Shown here: one piece after another, positions 26,225 through 34,595 of the stretch
Layout: every line of letters begins with the position of its first letter
Position numbering within the stretch: the first letter of the stretch is position 1
Origin: Mangrovibacterium diazotrophicum
GTDB taxonomy: Bacteria; Bacteroidota; Bacteroidia; Bacteroidales; Prolixibacteraceae
DNA length: 64,000 bases
Direction of reading: 5' to 3'
Assembly (NCBI RefSeq): GCF_003610535.1
Contig: NZ_RAPN01000001.1
Coordinates: 2,343,320 to 2,407,319 of the forward strand
Program-made: the position numbers and the translations under genes
The notes under the pieces: model-generated
Databases searched by the model: none
Told to the model about the DNA's origin: nothing
The model's input: only the letters and a program-made list of their open reading frames with translations

Positions 26225-27463
26225 TTACTTCATCATTCGCTCAATTCCCATTTCCAAACCACAAAGCTCGGCCAGTCCTTTCAAACGGCCAATCAACGGA
26301 TAACCTGGATTTGCCGATTTTCCGTAATCATCGAGCATTTTAATTCCGTGATCCGGGCGAACCGGAATACGAACATCCGAACGACCTTCGGCAGCACGAC
26401 GCTCTTGTTCTTCCAGCAACGCTTTCATAATCGGGAATAAGTCTACATCGCCATAAATATGACCGGATTCGTGGAAGCAACCGTCGGGCAAGAAAACATT
26501 GTTTCGCAAATGTGTAAAATGAATGCGATCGCCAACAGATTTCACGATGCCGGGTAAATCATTTTTCCGGTTGACCGACAACGAGCCGGTACAAAAAGTA
26601 ACGCCATTAGCGATCGAATCGTAGGCGTTGCAAATCCATTCCAGATCAGCCTGCGTACTCACAATGCGCGGCAACCCCAACACCGGGAACGGCGGATCGT
26701 CGGGGTGAATGCAAAGCTTTACGCCCGCTTTTTCGGCCACCGGAACCACATCCTGCAAGAACAGCTTTAAATGCTCGCGCAGTCGGTCGGCGTCAATTTT
26801 TTTATAGGTATCAATAAATTGAAGGAATAACTTTTTATAATCGGGTGCAGAACCGTCCACCACGCCATCGATAAACCCCTGGGTCACAACGATGATATTG
26901 TAAGCAATCAACTCCTGCTCTTCACTGCTCATGGTTTCAGCCAGCTTGCGGGCTTTTTCAACAATGTCAGCCGGGTAATCCGCTTCAGCTCCCGGACGCT
27001 TCAGAATAAACGCATCGAAAGCTACGAAAGTGGGGAAATCGAAAAACATGACTTCGCCACCGTTGTCCAGCTTATAATGAAGATCGGTGCGCACCCAGTC
27101 GAGCACCGGCATAAAATTGTAGCAAACGCGATCAATCCCACATTCGCCCAGGTTTCGGATCGACTGCTGATAATTGGCAACCAGTCGCGGATAATCTGCG
27201 TTATGCGTTTTAATGCCTTCCGAAACCGGCAAACTTTCCACCACACTCCACCGCATGCCATGTGCCTCAATCTGGTTCTTCACCTTCATGATTTCTGAAA
27301 CCGGCCAAACTTCTCCGTTGGGAATGTGATGCAAAGCTGTCACAACTCCCTCAACACCCATTTGCCGCAAATCTGCTAATGTGACCGCGTCTTTCTGACC
27401 GAACCACCGCCATGTTTTCTCTAAGCCCATAAATCTGACAAAATCCAAAGTTTCAAAATTCAA
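26225..27463 (-). CDS. uxuA: Mannonate dehydratase
   Basis: 412 residues, a TIM-barrel enzyme of the UxuA family (EC 4.2.1.8), which dehydrates D-mannonate to 2-keto-3-deoxygluconate. Supporting motifs: TWRWFGQKDAVTLADLRQMG at the N-terminus, GVVTALHHIPNGEVW, the metal-site segments LCIHPDDPP and GSLSVNRKNDLP, HFTHLRNNVF and the C-terminal VRPDHGIKMLDD. It lies 27 bases after the SDR gene, which should supply D-mannonate. Cytoplasmic uronate catabolism. Confidence 0.97.
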   Translation of the reverse strand: MNFETLDFVRFMGLEKTWRWFGQKDAVTLADLRQMGVEGVVTALHHIPNGEVWPVSEIMKVKNQIEAHGMRWSVVESLPVSEGIKTHNADYPRLVANYQQSIRNLGECGIDRVCYNFMPVLDWVRTDLHYKLDNGGEVMFFDFPTFVAFDAFILKRPGAEADYPADIVEKARKLAETMSSEEQELIAYNIIVVTQGFIDGVVDGSAPDYKKLFLQFIDTYKKIDADRLREHLKLFLQDVVPVAEKAGVKLCIHPDDPPFPVLGLPRIVSTQADLEWICNAYDSIANGVTFCTGSLSVNRKNDLPGIVKSVGDRIHFTHLRNNVFLPDGCFHESGHIYGDVDLFPIMKALLEEQERRAAEGRSDVRIPVRPDHGIKMLDDYGKSANPGYPLIGRLKGLAELCGLEMGIERMMK

Positions 27464-27490
27464 ATTCCAAATATTCGACTCATCTCGTGG

Positions 27491-28300
27491 CTAGACACCA
27501 GAGAATGAGCTAAAGCCCCCGTCAACGGGGATAATTGCTCCAGTGATGAAGCTGGCTGCGTCTGAGCAAAGGAACTGCACCAAACCATTCAGTTCGCTGA
27601 TGTCGCCAAATCGGCCCATCGGTGTTTTGGCCAGTACTTTTTTGCTTCGTTCAGTGTACGATCCGTCCGGATTGATCAGCACCGCCCGGTTTTGATCGCC
27701 AATAAAGAAGCCCGGAGCAACCGCATTTACTCGAACTTTATCGCCGAATTTCATGGCCATTTCCATCGCCATCCACTGCGTAAAAATGTTGATACCGGTT
27801 TTCGCGACTGAATATCCCATTACACGGGTAATTGCTGAATAAGTTGCCATTGAAGAAATATTGATGATGCTTCCTTTGCCGCTTTTAGCAATTGTTTCTC
27901 CAAAAATCAAACTTGGAACAATGGTACCGTCCAGGTTCAACTCGGTTACTTTTTTATAGTCGTCAATCTTCATGTCGAAGATCGTTTGAGCCTCCGTCAG
28001 CGTGGCACCCGGAATATTTCCGCCAGCTACATTAATGAGAATGTCAATCCTGCCCCATTTGTCAACGATCAGATCCCGAACTTCACGAATCCGTTCTTCA
28101 TTCAACACATCGCAGGGATAGCCGATTAGACTTTCGTTTCCACCGAAATCGGCAACAAACTTCTTCAACTTGTCCTCCTGGCGGCCCAAAACGGCCACAC
28201 GAACGCCTGCTTCCAACAAACTTTTCGAGATACTTCCGCCCAAAACTCCGGTTCCGCCGGTAATAACAGCAACCTGTCCTTCTATGCTAAAATTATTCAT
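27491..28300 (-). CDS. SDR-family D-mannonate oxidoreductase (fructuronate reductase role)
   Basis: 269 residues, classical SDR. It has cofactor motif TGGTGVLGG at 15-23, NVAGG, catalytic Ser in NISSM and the YSVAKTG pair, and a typical C-terminal TGAIIPVDGGFSSFSGV. This subgroup is regularly paired with uxuA, replacing the long-chain UxuB dehydrogenase and reducing fructuronate to mannonate. That assignment is by operon context; gluconate 5-dehydrogenase-type activity is the alternative. Promoter box at 28325-28332. Confidence 0.88.
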   Translation of the reverse strand: MNNFSIEGQVAVITGGTGVLGGSISKSLLEAGVRVAVLGRQEDKLKKFVADFGGNESLIGYPCDVLNEERIREVRDLIVDKWGRIDILINVAGGNIPGATLTEAQTIFDMKIDDYKKVTELNLDGTIVPSLIFGETIAKSGKGSIINISSMATYSAITRVMGYSVAKTGINIFTQWMAMEMAMKFGDKVRVNAVAPGFFIGDQNRAVLINPDGSYTERSKKVLAKTPMGRFGDISELNGLVQFLCSDAASFITGAIIPVDGGFSSFSGV

Positions 28301-28324
28301 AAGTCGGTGTCTTTACATTTCGAG

Positions 28325-28332
28325 CAAAATTA
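28325..28332 (-). promoter_or_regulatory. Candidate -7 box of the SDR-uxuA operon
   Basis: TAATTTTG on the minus strand, exact TAnnTTTG match, 24 bases before the SDR start. Confidence 0.5.
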
Positions 28333-28380
28333 CGGAAAACCAAGGATTCGGATCCGTACAATATTTGCACATTTTTGTAT

Positions 28381-28388
28381 TATTTTTG
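28381..28388 (+). promoter_or_regulatory. Candidate -7 box of the AraC regulator gene
   Basis: TATTTTTG, exact TAnnTTTG match, 18 bases before the ATG at 28407. It faces the uxu operon box about 50 bases away, so a regulator bound between them could control both. Confidence 0.5.
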
Positions 28389-28406
28389 CAACAAATACAT
28401 TCGCCG

Positions 28407-29282
28407 ATGAAAATCATGCACGAACAGTTGAGTTTCCAGGGAAACAACTCATTTAATATTAAATGGGATGATTTTCCGCACTTTACTTTTCCTTGGCATT
28501 TTCATTCGGAGTTTGAGCTTGTCTATGTCATTCAAAGTTTTGGACGCAGATTCGTTGCCGACCACACTGAAAATTTCAGCAATGGCGATCTTGTTCTTAT
28601 CGGCCCCAACCTTCCTCATTACTGGAAAAACGACGAAGTGTTTCACAAAAATGATCCGGATTATAAAGTGAACGCCATCGTTGTACACTTCCCCGCGGAT
28701 TTTTTCGAGCAACAATTGGAAAGCTACCCCGAATTTTTGGCGATCAAAAAATTATTAAAACGCGCAGCACGGGGAATTCAATTTCCAAAGACCACCACAT
28801 CGCGCCTCGACAAGAAATTGCGCCAGCTATTAAAACTTTCAGGCATGGAACTCACGCTGGCTTTTCTTTCGCTGTTGAACGAACTAGCACAGGAAAAAGA
28901 CTGGAAACAACTGGCCAGCGAAAGCTACCAACCGGATTTGAAAAACTGGACCGGTACCCGCATGGATAAAGTCATGCACCTGGTCAACACCAACTATCGC
29001 CAACAGATCAAATTGGATGACATTGCAACTGAAATCGGGATGAACGCCTCAGCCTTCAGCAGGTATTTCAAAGAAAAAACCGGCAAATCGTTTATCCGCT
29101 TCATCAACGAAATGCGTATTGGCTATGCCTGCAAATTACTCCAGGAAAACCGCATGAACATTGCAGACATTGGTTTCGAAAGCGGCTTCAACAATCTCTC
29201 AAACTTTAATCGCTGCTTCAAAAGCATCGTTGCGCAAAGCCCGCAACACTACCGAAAACACTTCCTCGAAAAACATTTTTAA
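28407..29282 (+). CDS. AraC-family regulator, probable uronate-operon regulator
   Basis: 291 residues from the ATG at 28407. An in-frame upstream extension to 28170 would run antisense through the SDR gene and is rejected. The N-terminal cupin-like sensor (about 10-100) has FPWHFHSEFELVYVI and GDLVLIGPNLPHYW, and two helix-turn-helix units sit at the C-terminus (about 190-288: IKLDDIATEIGMNASAFSRYFKEKTG, then NIADIGFESGFNNLSNFNRCFK). It probably binds a sugar or uronate ligand and regulates the divergent SDR-uxuA operon; this is inferred from position. Confidence 0.9.
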   Translation: MKIMHEQLSFQGNNSFNIKWDDFPHFTFPWHFHSEFELVYVIQSFGRRFVADHTENFSNGDLVLIGPNLPHYWKNDEVFHKNDPDYKVNAIVVHFPADFFEQQLESYPEFLAIKKLLKRAARGIQFPKTTTSRLDKKLRQLLKLSGMELTLAFLSLLNELAQEKDWKQLASESYQPDLKNWTGTRMDKVMHLVNTNYRQQIKLDDIATEIGMNASAFSRYFKEKTGKSFIRFINEMRIGYACKLLQENRMNIADIGFESGFNNLSNFNRCFKSIVAQSPQHYRKHFLEKHF

Positions 29283-29440
29283 GCGAATTCGGGGAGCCGC
29301 CGACACGCCTTTCCCTAAAAGTTTCTACAACACATAATTGCAAGCTATCTAAATATGCTTTTTTCAAAACAATGTTGTAGTAATTACGTTTTATTACCCG
29401 TAAAGGAATTTTTCACCTTTTTATCTTGATAATTAAAAAC

Positions 29441-30988
29441 ATGAATGAAACGATTTTAAAAGCCTCCACCCTGAAAAAAGAAATTGCCAGCCAAACTACG
29501 GAATCCATCCAAGACTTTTTATCCAAATTGAAAGATAAAATGCAGCAGGTGTTCCACTTGCGCGGCGACATCAACCAATATGCACAACAACGGGGACTCC
29601 CTCCATTTGTACTTCGCGAAATCATGGATACCAATCCGCTATCGATCGGAATTCCGAAAGAATACGGCGGCCGCGGTGCTGTTATGGCAGAAAATTTGGC
29701 CTTGCTTGAAGCAGCGTCATATGAATCGTTGGCACTTTCGCTGACCTTTGGTATCAACTCTGCTTTGTTCCTGCAACCAGTAGGCAAATATGCTACGCAC
29801 GAAGCGAAGTCTGAAGTCTTTAAACGCTTCCTCGAAAACAAAACGATGGGCGGTTTGATGATCACCGAGCCGGACTACGGCAGCGACGCGTTGAACATGC
29901 AAACTTCGTTTACCGAAGAAGACCAATTCTACAACCTGAATGGTAAAAAACATTGGGCCGGACTGACCGGATGGGCCGAATTTTGGTTGCTGACCGCCCG
30001 TCAACAAACTGAAAAAGGCGATTTGCAGCGCGATATCGACTTCTTTATTTGCGACGTTACGCAACCGGGACAAACCATTAAAGTGGAAGAATTTTACGAC
30101 AACCTGGGATTGTATCAAATTCCTTACGGTCGGAACCACATCGATGTTCGCATCCCGAAAACACATAAATTGATCCCTCATTCAACTGGCGTAAAAATGA
30201 TGCTCGACCTGCTGCACCGCAGCCGGATGCAGTTCCCTGGAATGGGAATGGGCTTCATTCAGCGTATGCTGGACGAAGGAATGAACCACTGTAAGCAACG
30301 TTTGGTTGGTGGCAAGAGCCTGTTCAGTTACGATCAGGTTCAGGAACGTCTGTCGAAACTTCAGGCTTCGTTTACTGTTTGTTCGGCTATGTGTGCCAAC
30401 AGTGCTAAAAACGCTGGTGTCGAAAAAGACCTGACGGGTATCGGTATCGAAGCAAATGCCGTGAAATCGGTTATCACCGACCTGATGCAACAAGCTGCCC
30501 AATCGGTTACCCAGTTGGTGGGCGCCAAAGCATACCGCAACAGCCACATCGCTGGCCGTGGTATCACCGACAGCCGTCCATTCCAGATTTTTGAAGGATC
30601 GAACGATATTCTGTATGCACAGATTTCAGAAGGCGTTGTAAAACAAATGAAACGTTTGAAAGAAGCGAATCTTTTCAATTTCCTGAAAGAAAACCCGCTG
30701 ACAAGCCGTTCTGCAGACCAACTGAAAGATCTGTTCAACTTCAAGCTCGACTTGCAATTGCCGCAGCGTAAATTGGTTGAACTGGGCCAAATCCTTGGTC
30801 GTGTCATCTCGATGGACATGGTTCACAAACTGGCCGACGAAGGTTTCCGCAAAGATTTGATTGATGGTGGTATTCAAATGCTCCACCAGGATATCCAGCA
30901 ATTGATGGGTTCATTCCATCTGAATCCACAGCTTCAAGTCGTTGAAGATTATCAAGACAACAGTTCCTGGTTAAAATATTCAGTGTAA
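29441..30988 (+). CDS. Acyl-CoA dehydrogenase family protein
   Basis: 515 residues from the ATG at 29441; a TTG five codons upstream is less likely. It carries the three-domain acyl-CoA dehydrogenase fold: N-terminal helices (1-110, IGIPKEYGGRG), beta-barrel middle with the FAD/substrate segment MITEPDYGSDALNMQT and NLNGKKHWAGLTGWAEFWLL, and C-terminal helices with RGITDSRPFQIFEGSNDILY. The EGSNDI motif is the family's FAD and catalytic region. A long extra C-terminal helical part (about 400-515) follows. Substrate unknown. No ETF or beta-oxidation partner is adjacent. Confidence 0.9.
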   Translation: MNETILKASTLKKEIASQTTESIQDFLSKLKDKMQQVFHLRGDINQYAQQRGLPPFVLREIMDTNPLSIGIPKEYGGRGAVMAENLALLEAASYESLALSLTFGINSALFLQPVGKYATHEAKSEVFKRFLENKTMGGLMITEPDYGSDALNMQTSFTEEDQFYNLNGKKHWAGLTGWAEFWLLTARQQTEKGDLQRDIDFFICDVTQPGQTIKVEEFYDNLGLYQIPYGRNHIDVRIPKTHKLIPHSTGVKMMLDLLHRSRMQFPGMGMGFIQRMLDEGMNHCKQRLVGGKSLFSYDQVQERLSKLQASFTVCSAMCANSAKNAGVEKDLTGIGIEANAVKSVITDLMQQAAQSVTQLVGAKAYRNSHIAGRGITDSRPFQIFEGSNDILYAQISEGVVKQMKRLKEANLFNFLKENPLTSRSADQLKDLFNFKLDLQLPQRKLVELGQILGRVISMDMVHKLADEGFRKDLIDGGIQMLHQDIQQLMGSFHLNPQLQVVEDYQDNSSWLKYSV

Positions 30989-31011
30989 CCGCTGATCACT
31001 ATTTTAGGGCT

Positions 31012-31042
31012 AAAAGCATCTTCCTTGTGAAGGTGCTTTTTT
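31012..31042 (+). terminator. Terminator of the acyl-CoA dehydrogenase gene
   Basis: AAAAGCATCTTC, loop CTTGT, GAAGGTGCTTTT with one G-T pair, followed by T residues. Its A-rich 5' arm may also end the convergent minus-strand operon, whose last stop is at 31051. Confidence 0.8.
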
Positions 31043-31050
31043 ATTTTGAA

Positions 31051-32502
31051 TTATCGGGCAGGAGTAAGCTGCGCCAAAGTATCCGTACGGAAATGATTCT
31101 CCAACCTGTAAAGATCGTTCTCGAAGTTCGTATTTACCCGATCCAGATAACTTGCGATCGAATCAGTGAGATTTCCGCATTCACTTTCACACCAAATCGA
31201 ATCAAGCGCAGTAACCCGGTGCAGTCCATCTATCGAGCTGGATTCCATCGAATCGAGCCGATGATCTTTAAGCAGGGTAAACAGTTCCGTTGAACGGGAA
31301 TTGAGCTGAAATCGCTGACCCTTTATTGTTGGTTTTGCAGCTTTAAGTGAATCAATGAATTCTTTGCAGGCTCTCGGACTAAAATCTGCTCCGCTGCGCT
31401 TTTTATACTCCAATAGCAATTCCTCAACCACCGGTATTTTATCGTCGCTCAAAACTGAGTCCTTCAAAAGGGCATCCGCCGAATACTCCAGAAAATCGGT
31501 ATAAAAGGCAATCTCCTGCACTTGTTCACCTGCCAACAGGCTGAAAAAGTGCTTCAACTGATCTTCAGCGTTGGATTGCGCCCTGCCCAAAATATCCTTC
31601 GAAATAGCTTGCGCTTCCAGCTTTGTCAGGCAAAGCCGCTTCACCCGATTTGTCCACCGGGAGTCGTACTTTACTTTTCGTTCAACAATCACAAACTCGA
31701 ATCCCTCCACCCCCTCTTCCGGGATGAACCACGGATTGATGGTCGCACTGATGATTTCCGGCTGCATGCCGATAAAAATCGCGCGGTTATGCTGATTGTC
31801 GTACAAAAAATTCTTTTCACTGAACTCGTCAAACCGAAAGCCGGCCTTCACCCATCCCCGCCCCAACAAAACGAGCTGCCGTTTGTGGGCCGTCTTCTTT
31901 GCCGATGATTTCTGAACTTCCCGAAAATTCGCCTGAATTTCGGAGGTTCCAAATTCGTGCAGGTCTCCCCGCAACTCTTTTTTACGCTTCAGACACAAAT
32001 CTTCCACCAAATCCAATTGTTGCTTTCTCGGCAGCGATTTCTCTAACTCGCGACGTTTGTAATTGCGATCCTTTAATTTCTCGCGAATGAAATACGTATA
32101 GAATCCAAAAAGGCTATCCGTCAGCAAATCGCTGTACTCCAATTTGAAAGTCCCGGAGATTTGCTTCCTGTTCAAGTCTTTAGCAGCCAGACTATCGACC
32201 ACATCCAGAAACTGACGGTGCAATAAATCAATACGGTAGTTGAATGTGTCTATTCTAGACTGCGCGTCCGTGTTGACTATTTCCTCGACCGAAGCAATCA
32301 CCTCTCCATAATACTCCGCTGTAATCAGTTCACCGATTTCGCGGATGCTCTCCACCTGCACAGGCGTATTCTGAAGCTTCCGTTTGGTAGGAGCAAGCAA
32401 GTCGAAAGGATCGAACCAGGAAAATGCAACCACGGCTGCAATCACCAAAACAACCTGAAAGACGAGGCTTCCCAATGACGATATGTATTTTAAAAAGGCC
32501 AT
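31051..32502 (-). CDS. Large membrane-anchored protein of unknown family
   Basis: 483 residues. One N-terminal membrane helix (about 12-29, FQVVLVIAAVVAFSWF) is followed by a large, highly charged, mostly helical region with many Lys/Arg/Glu residues and coiled-coil-like stretches (about 60-190). A mixed segment (about 210-290) includes IFIGMQPEIISATINPWFIPEEGVEGF. I recognise no catalytic motif. The topology suggests a single-pass inner-membrane protein with a periplasmic body. It is the last gene of a five-gene operon and overlaps the DUF4230 gene by 13 bases. Function unknown; the operon suggests an envelope or cell-wall role. Confidence 0.7.
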   Translation of the reverse strand: MAFLKYISSLGSLVFQVVLVIAAVVAFSWFDPFDLLAPTKRKLQNTPVQVESIREIGELITAEYYGEVIASVEEIVNTDAQSRIDTFNYRIDLLHRQFLDVVDSLAAKDLNRKQISGTFKLEYSDLLTDSLFGFYTYFIREKLKDRNYKRRELEKSLPRKQQLDLVEDLCLKRKKELRGDLHEFGTSEIQANFREVQKSSAKKTAHKRQLVLLGRGWVKAGFRFDEFSEKNFLYDNQHNRAIFIGMQPEIISATINPWFIPEEGVEGFEFVIVERKVKYDSRWTNRVKRLCLTKLEAQAISKDILGRAQSNAEDQLKHFFSLLAGEQVQEIAFYTDFLEYSADALLKDSVLSDDKIPVVEELLLEYKKRSGADFSPRACKEFIDSLKAAKPTIKGQRFQLNSRSTELFTLLKDHRLDSMESSSIDGLHRVTALDSIWCESECGNLTDSIASYLDRVNTNFENDLYRLENHFRTDTLAQLTPAR

Positions 32503-33101
32503 TCGTCCGGGATTTTAAGGTTGACTTTTTTGATGATCTGCCCCGAGTCGGCAAAACTGATGTAAATTTCGTCGTAACCCATATTTTTCAATAAAGCCAC
32601 CATGATTTTACGGGTATTCTCTTCAGTTTGCTCCCTGATCCCCATGTATTGCAGGTTTTCGCGGATATCGAGTTCGGCTTTGCGGAAGAAAAATTCCTGG
32701 TCAATCACATCAATCTTGCTGAGCATGGCATTGGAAGTGAGATTCGGGTCAATCCGGAAACTGTCAAACGGATAGCTGAAATCAAGAACCTCGACAGGGG
32801 GCAACCTCAACTCAATGGCACTTCCATCAATCTTGATATCATTTTTCTTCAGCTTTGTGAGATCGACTCCCGTTTTCACAAAAGCCTGTGAATAGGCCAC
32901 AAACTCGGCATTACTGACATTGATGAGCCCGAACACGCGACGACTTTTATTGCCGATAACAACCTTATCAATGGCCGTTTCGGTGGTTGCCAGCTTGGCG
33001 GAACTTTGTATTTTACTCACCACCAAGTGACGCTTGTGCCTTTCACACGAACTCAGCAGCACAATCAGAATCAGGAGATATGTCAGTTTAAATGCCCCCA
33101 T
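32490..33101 (-). CDS. DUF4230 domain lipoprotein
   Basis: 203 residues from the ATG at 33101 (MGAFKLTYLLILIVLLSSC). This start gives a clean lipoprotein signal with Cys at 19, whereas the frame to 33134 adds 11 polar residues. The mature part SKIQSSAKLATTETAIDKVVIGN, followed by a YSQAFVKTGVDLTKLKKNDIKIDG strand pattern and IELRLPPVEVLD, matches DUF4230, a family of membrane or secreted proteins of unknown function. It lies one base after the 4-TM gene and overlaps the next gene by 13 bases. Confidence 0.82.
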   Translation of the reverse strand: MGAFKLTYLLILIVLLSSCERHKRHLVVSKIQSSAKLATTETAIDKVVIGNKSRRVFGLINVSNAEFVAYSQAFVKTGVDLTKLKKNDIKIDGSAIELRLPPVEVLDFSYPFDSFRIDPNLTSNAMLSKIDVIDQEFFFRKAELDIRENLQYMGIREQTEENTRKIMVALLKNMGYDEIYISFADSGQIIKKVNLKIPDEWPF

Positions 33102-33102
33102 T

Positions 33103-33888
33103 TCACTGTACGGCTTTTGGATTGTCAAAATCATCGCTTCCCAACTTATCGCTCAGGCTTTCAGCAATCGGATTCTGTTGTAGCTGATTTTTCTTTTCGG
33201 TTGCAGCTCCTGTCACCGGCGACACCGGAGCAATCGGCGCGGCTTCTGCTGTGGTTTTATTTGCCTTCGCGTCTTTACCGGCTTCCGCTCCCCCGCTGAT
33301 TGTCTTCGTATTCTTGTAGCCAATGGTTTCCAATGCCTTGTTGCCGAAATAAAAGGCAATCATCATCAGAAAGGCGGTTTTGAAAAAGTCGAAATTATCA
33401 ACCAAAAACGTATTTACGTCTACACTCGAATCCATTCCCAGAGACGCAATTGCCAGAGCAATACTGCATACCAAAAGGGTCAGAGCGATGGTCCCACGCA
33501 ATGTTCCGGGAGGCAGTCCCAGAGTTTGTCCTGCATTCGGGTTCTCGGTGGGCTCATCTGTTTGCCCTTCCTGTACATATTTTTTACGCTCCCGGATTTC
33601 GGCCCAATCCTGGTTGGTGAGGCCCAGATTAATGTTGTAAAAGTAAATAGCCCAGGCGTAGTAGGCGAACAACACACCAATCCAGATCAACATCAGCCCC
33701 ATTCCAAACAAACGGTAAAACTGTTCTGCTTCATTCTCGTCAGTTATTTGAAGCCCCTTCAACTTTACCAGAATAATGACAATCGCTACAAAAAGAATGG
33801 CTTCCAGCATGAGCATGCTGCCCAGAAAAATCAGGTTCAGCTTCTTCTTGTCTTTCAAACTTTGGGGGATCAGATTATCTGGAATCAT
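33103..33888 (-). CDS. Four-helix membrane protein of the amidase operon
   Basis: 261 residues. Four hydrophobic helices at about 16-42, 66-90, 132-152 and 162-182 are separated by a charged cytoplasmic or periplasmic loop (about 95-128, DWAEIRERKKYVQEGQTDEPTENPN). An Ala/Pro/Lys-rich disordered tail (190-261) follows. The stretch GTLRGTIALTLLVCSIALAIAS is characteristic but unknown to me. I cannot name a family. It overlaps the upstream DUF5675 gene by 4 bases (ATGA), so it is translated with it. A membrane platform or channel for the operon's envelope proteins is one possibility. Confidence 0.7.
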   Translation of the reverse strand: MIPDNLIPQSLKDKKKLNLIFLGSMLMLEAILFVAIVIILVKLKGLQITDENEAEQFYRLFGMGLMLIWIGVLFAYYAWAIYFYNINLGLTNQDWAEIRERKKYVQEGQTDEPTENPNAGQTLGLPPGTLRGTIALTLLVCSIALAIASLGMDSSVDVNTFLVDNFDFFKTAFLMMIAFYFGNKALETIGYKNTKTISGGAEAGKDAKANKTTAEAAPIAPVSPVTGAATEKKNQLQQNPIAESLSDKLGSDDFDNPKAVQ

Positions 33889-34595
33889 TTCGTCTGTGTT
33901 AGTTGGTTAATCCATTTTTCGTCGTAAATCGAAATCCGGTGAGCTGTACCGGCCGCCAGTTGTTGTGACATAAACTGGTACAACCGCTGGAAAGTGAGCA
34001 TCGAGTTCGTCAATTCGGTATCGGATCCTGTTGCCTGAATACTGTCCGAAACCAGGATGCATCCCTGGGTCGTATCGCGATGACTGCCTCCATGGTGAAT
34101 GTAAACAGCATCATGCTTTGGAACCTGCGACAACTGCAAGTGCTTGCCGAACCACGACGGGTACTTGGCGCGATAGGACAAGGTCATTTCGTCGTTTTGC
34201 TTACTAAAGCTGATCGGGTAGTTACCTGCCGGAATCCGGACCTCCGCAGGATTGTCGGTACGTTTCCCCGTATCTTCCAGGGTGTAGCAATAAAACTGAT
34301 CGTTCACATAAAGCATCCCGATTGTGGTATCCCCGTCATCGGAAACACGCAAAAGTTTCAATTTATTTCCGCTGAAGGTATCCGGTTCACTTGGTGCAAC
34401 GGTTTGACTTTTGGAATCATCGCCATCAAACAGACCTTTAAAGTACTCGATGATCGACTGAAATCCTTTAATGATCAAACCACTCAAGCCAATCGCCCAA
34501 ATCCAAATATCATTCAACAACTCCGGTTTAGTGGCGAAGAGAATGACCAGAAAGGTCAGACCGGCAACGACAACAAGTAGTAAAACGCGCTTCAT
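33885..34595 (-). CDS. Membrane-anchored DUF5675 protein with L,D-transpeptidase-like HxGG...GC motif
   Basis: 236 residues. There are two N-terminal hydrophobic helices (about 3-20 and 30-48), then an acidic linker (55-75), then a DUF5675 domain (about 78-210): KLLRVSDDGDTTIGMLYV, YTLEDTGKR, IPAGNYPISF. The block YIHHGG (165-170) and GCILVSDS (178-185) resembles the YkuD-type HxxG...SxGC catalytic motif of L,D-transpeptidases, with Cys179 as the candidate nucleophile. I know DUF5675 mainly from phage and injection-type contexts. Here it is membrane-anchored and follows an amidase gene with a 4-base overlap. Peptidoglycan processing is inferred. Confidence 0.78.
   Translation of the reverse strand: MKRVLLLVVVAGLTFLVILFATKPELLNDIWIWAIGLSGLIIKGFQSIIEYFKGLFDGDDSKSQTVAPSEPDTFSGNKLKLLRVSDDGDTTIGMLYVNDQFYCYTLEDTGKRTDNPAEVRIPAGNYPISFSKQNDEMTLSYRAKYPSWFGKHLQLSQVPKHDAVYIHHGGSHRDTTQGCILVSDSIQATGSDTELTNSMLTFQRLYQFMSQQLAAGTAHRISIYDEKWINQLTQTK

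Noticed and set aside
28170-28406. Upstream in-frame extension of the AraC-type regulator
   Set aside because: It would run antisense through the SDR gene and its promoter; a proper start with a -7 box lies at 28407.
32102-32554. Minus-strand frame 32330-32554 and other small frames inside the amidase operon
   Set aside because: They overlap the well-supported DUF4230 and 483-residue genes in other frames and show no domain.
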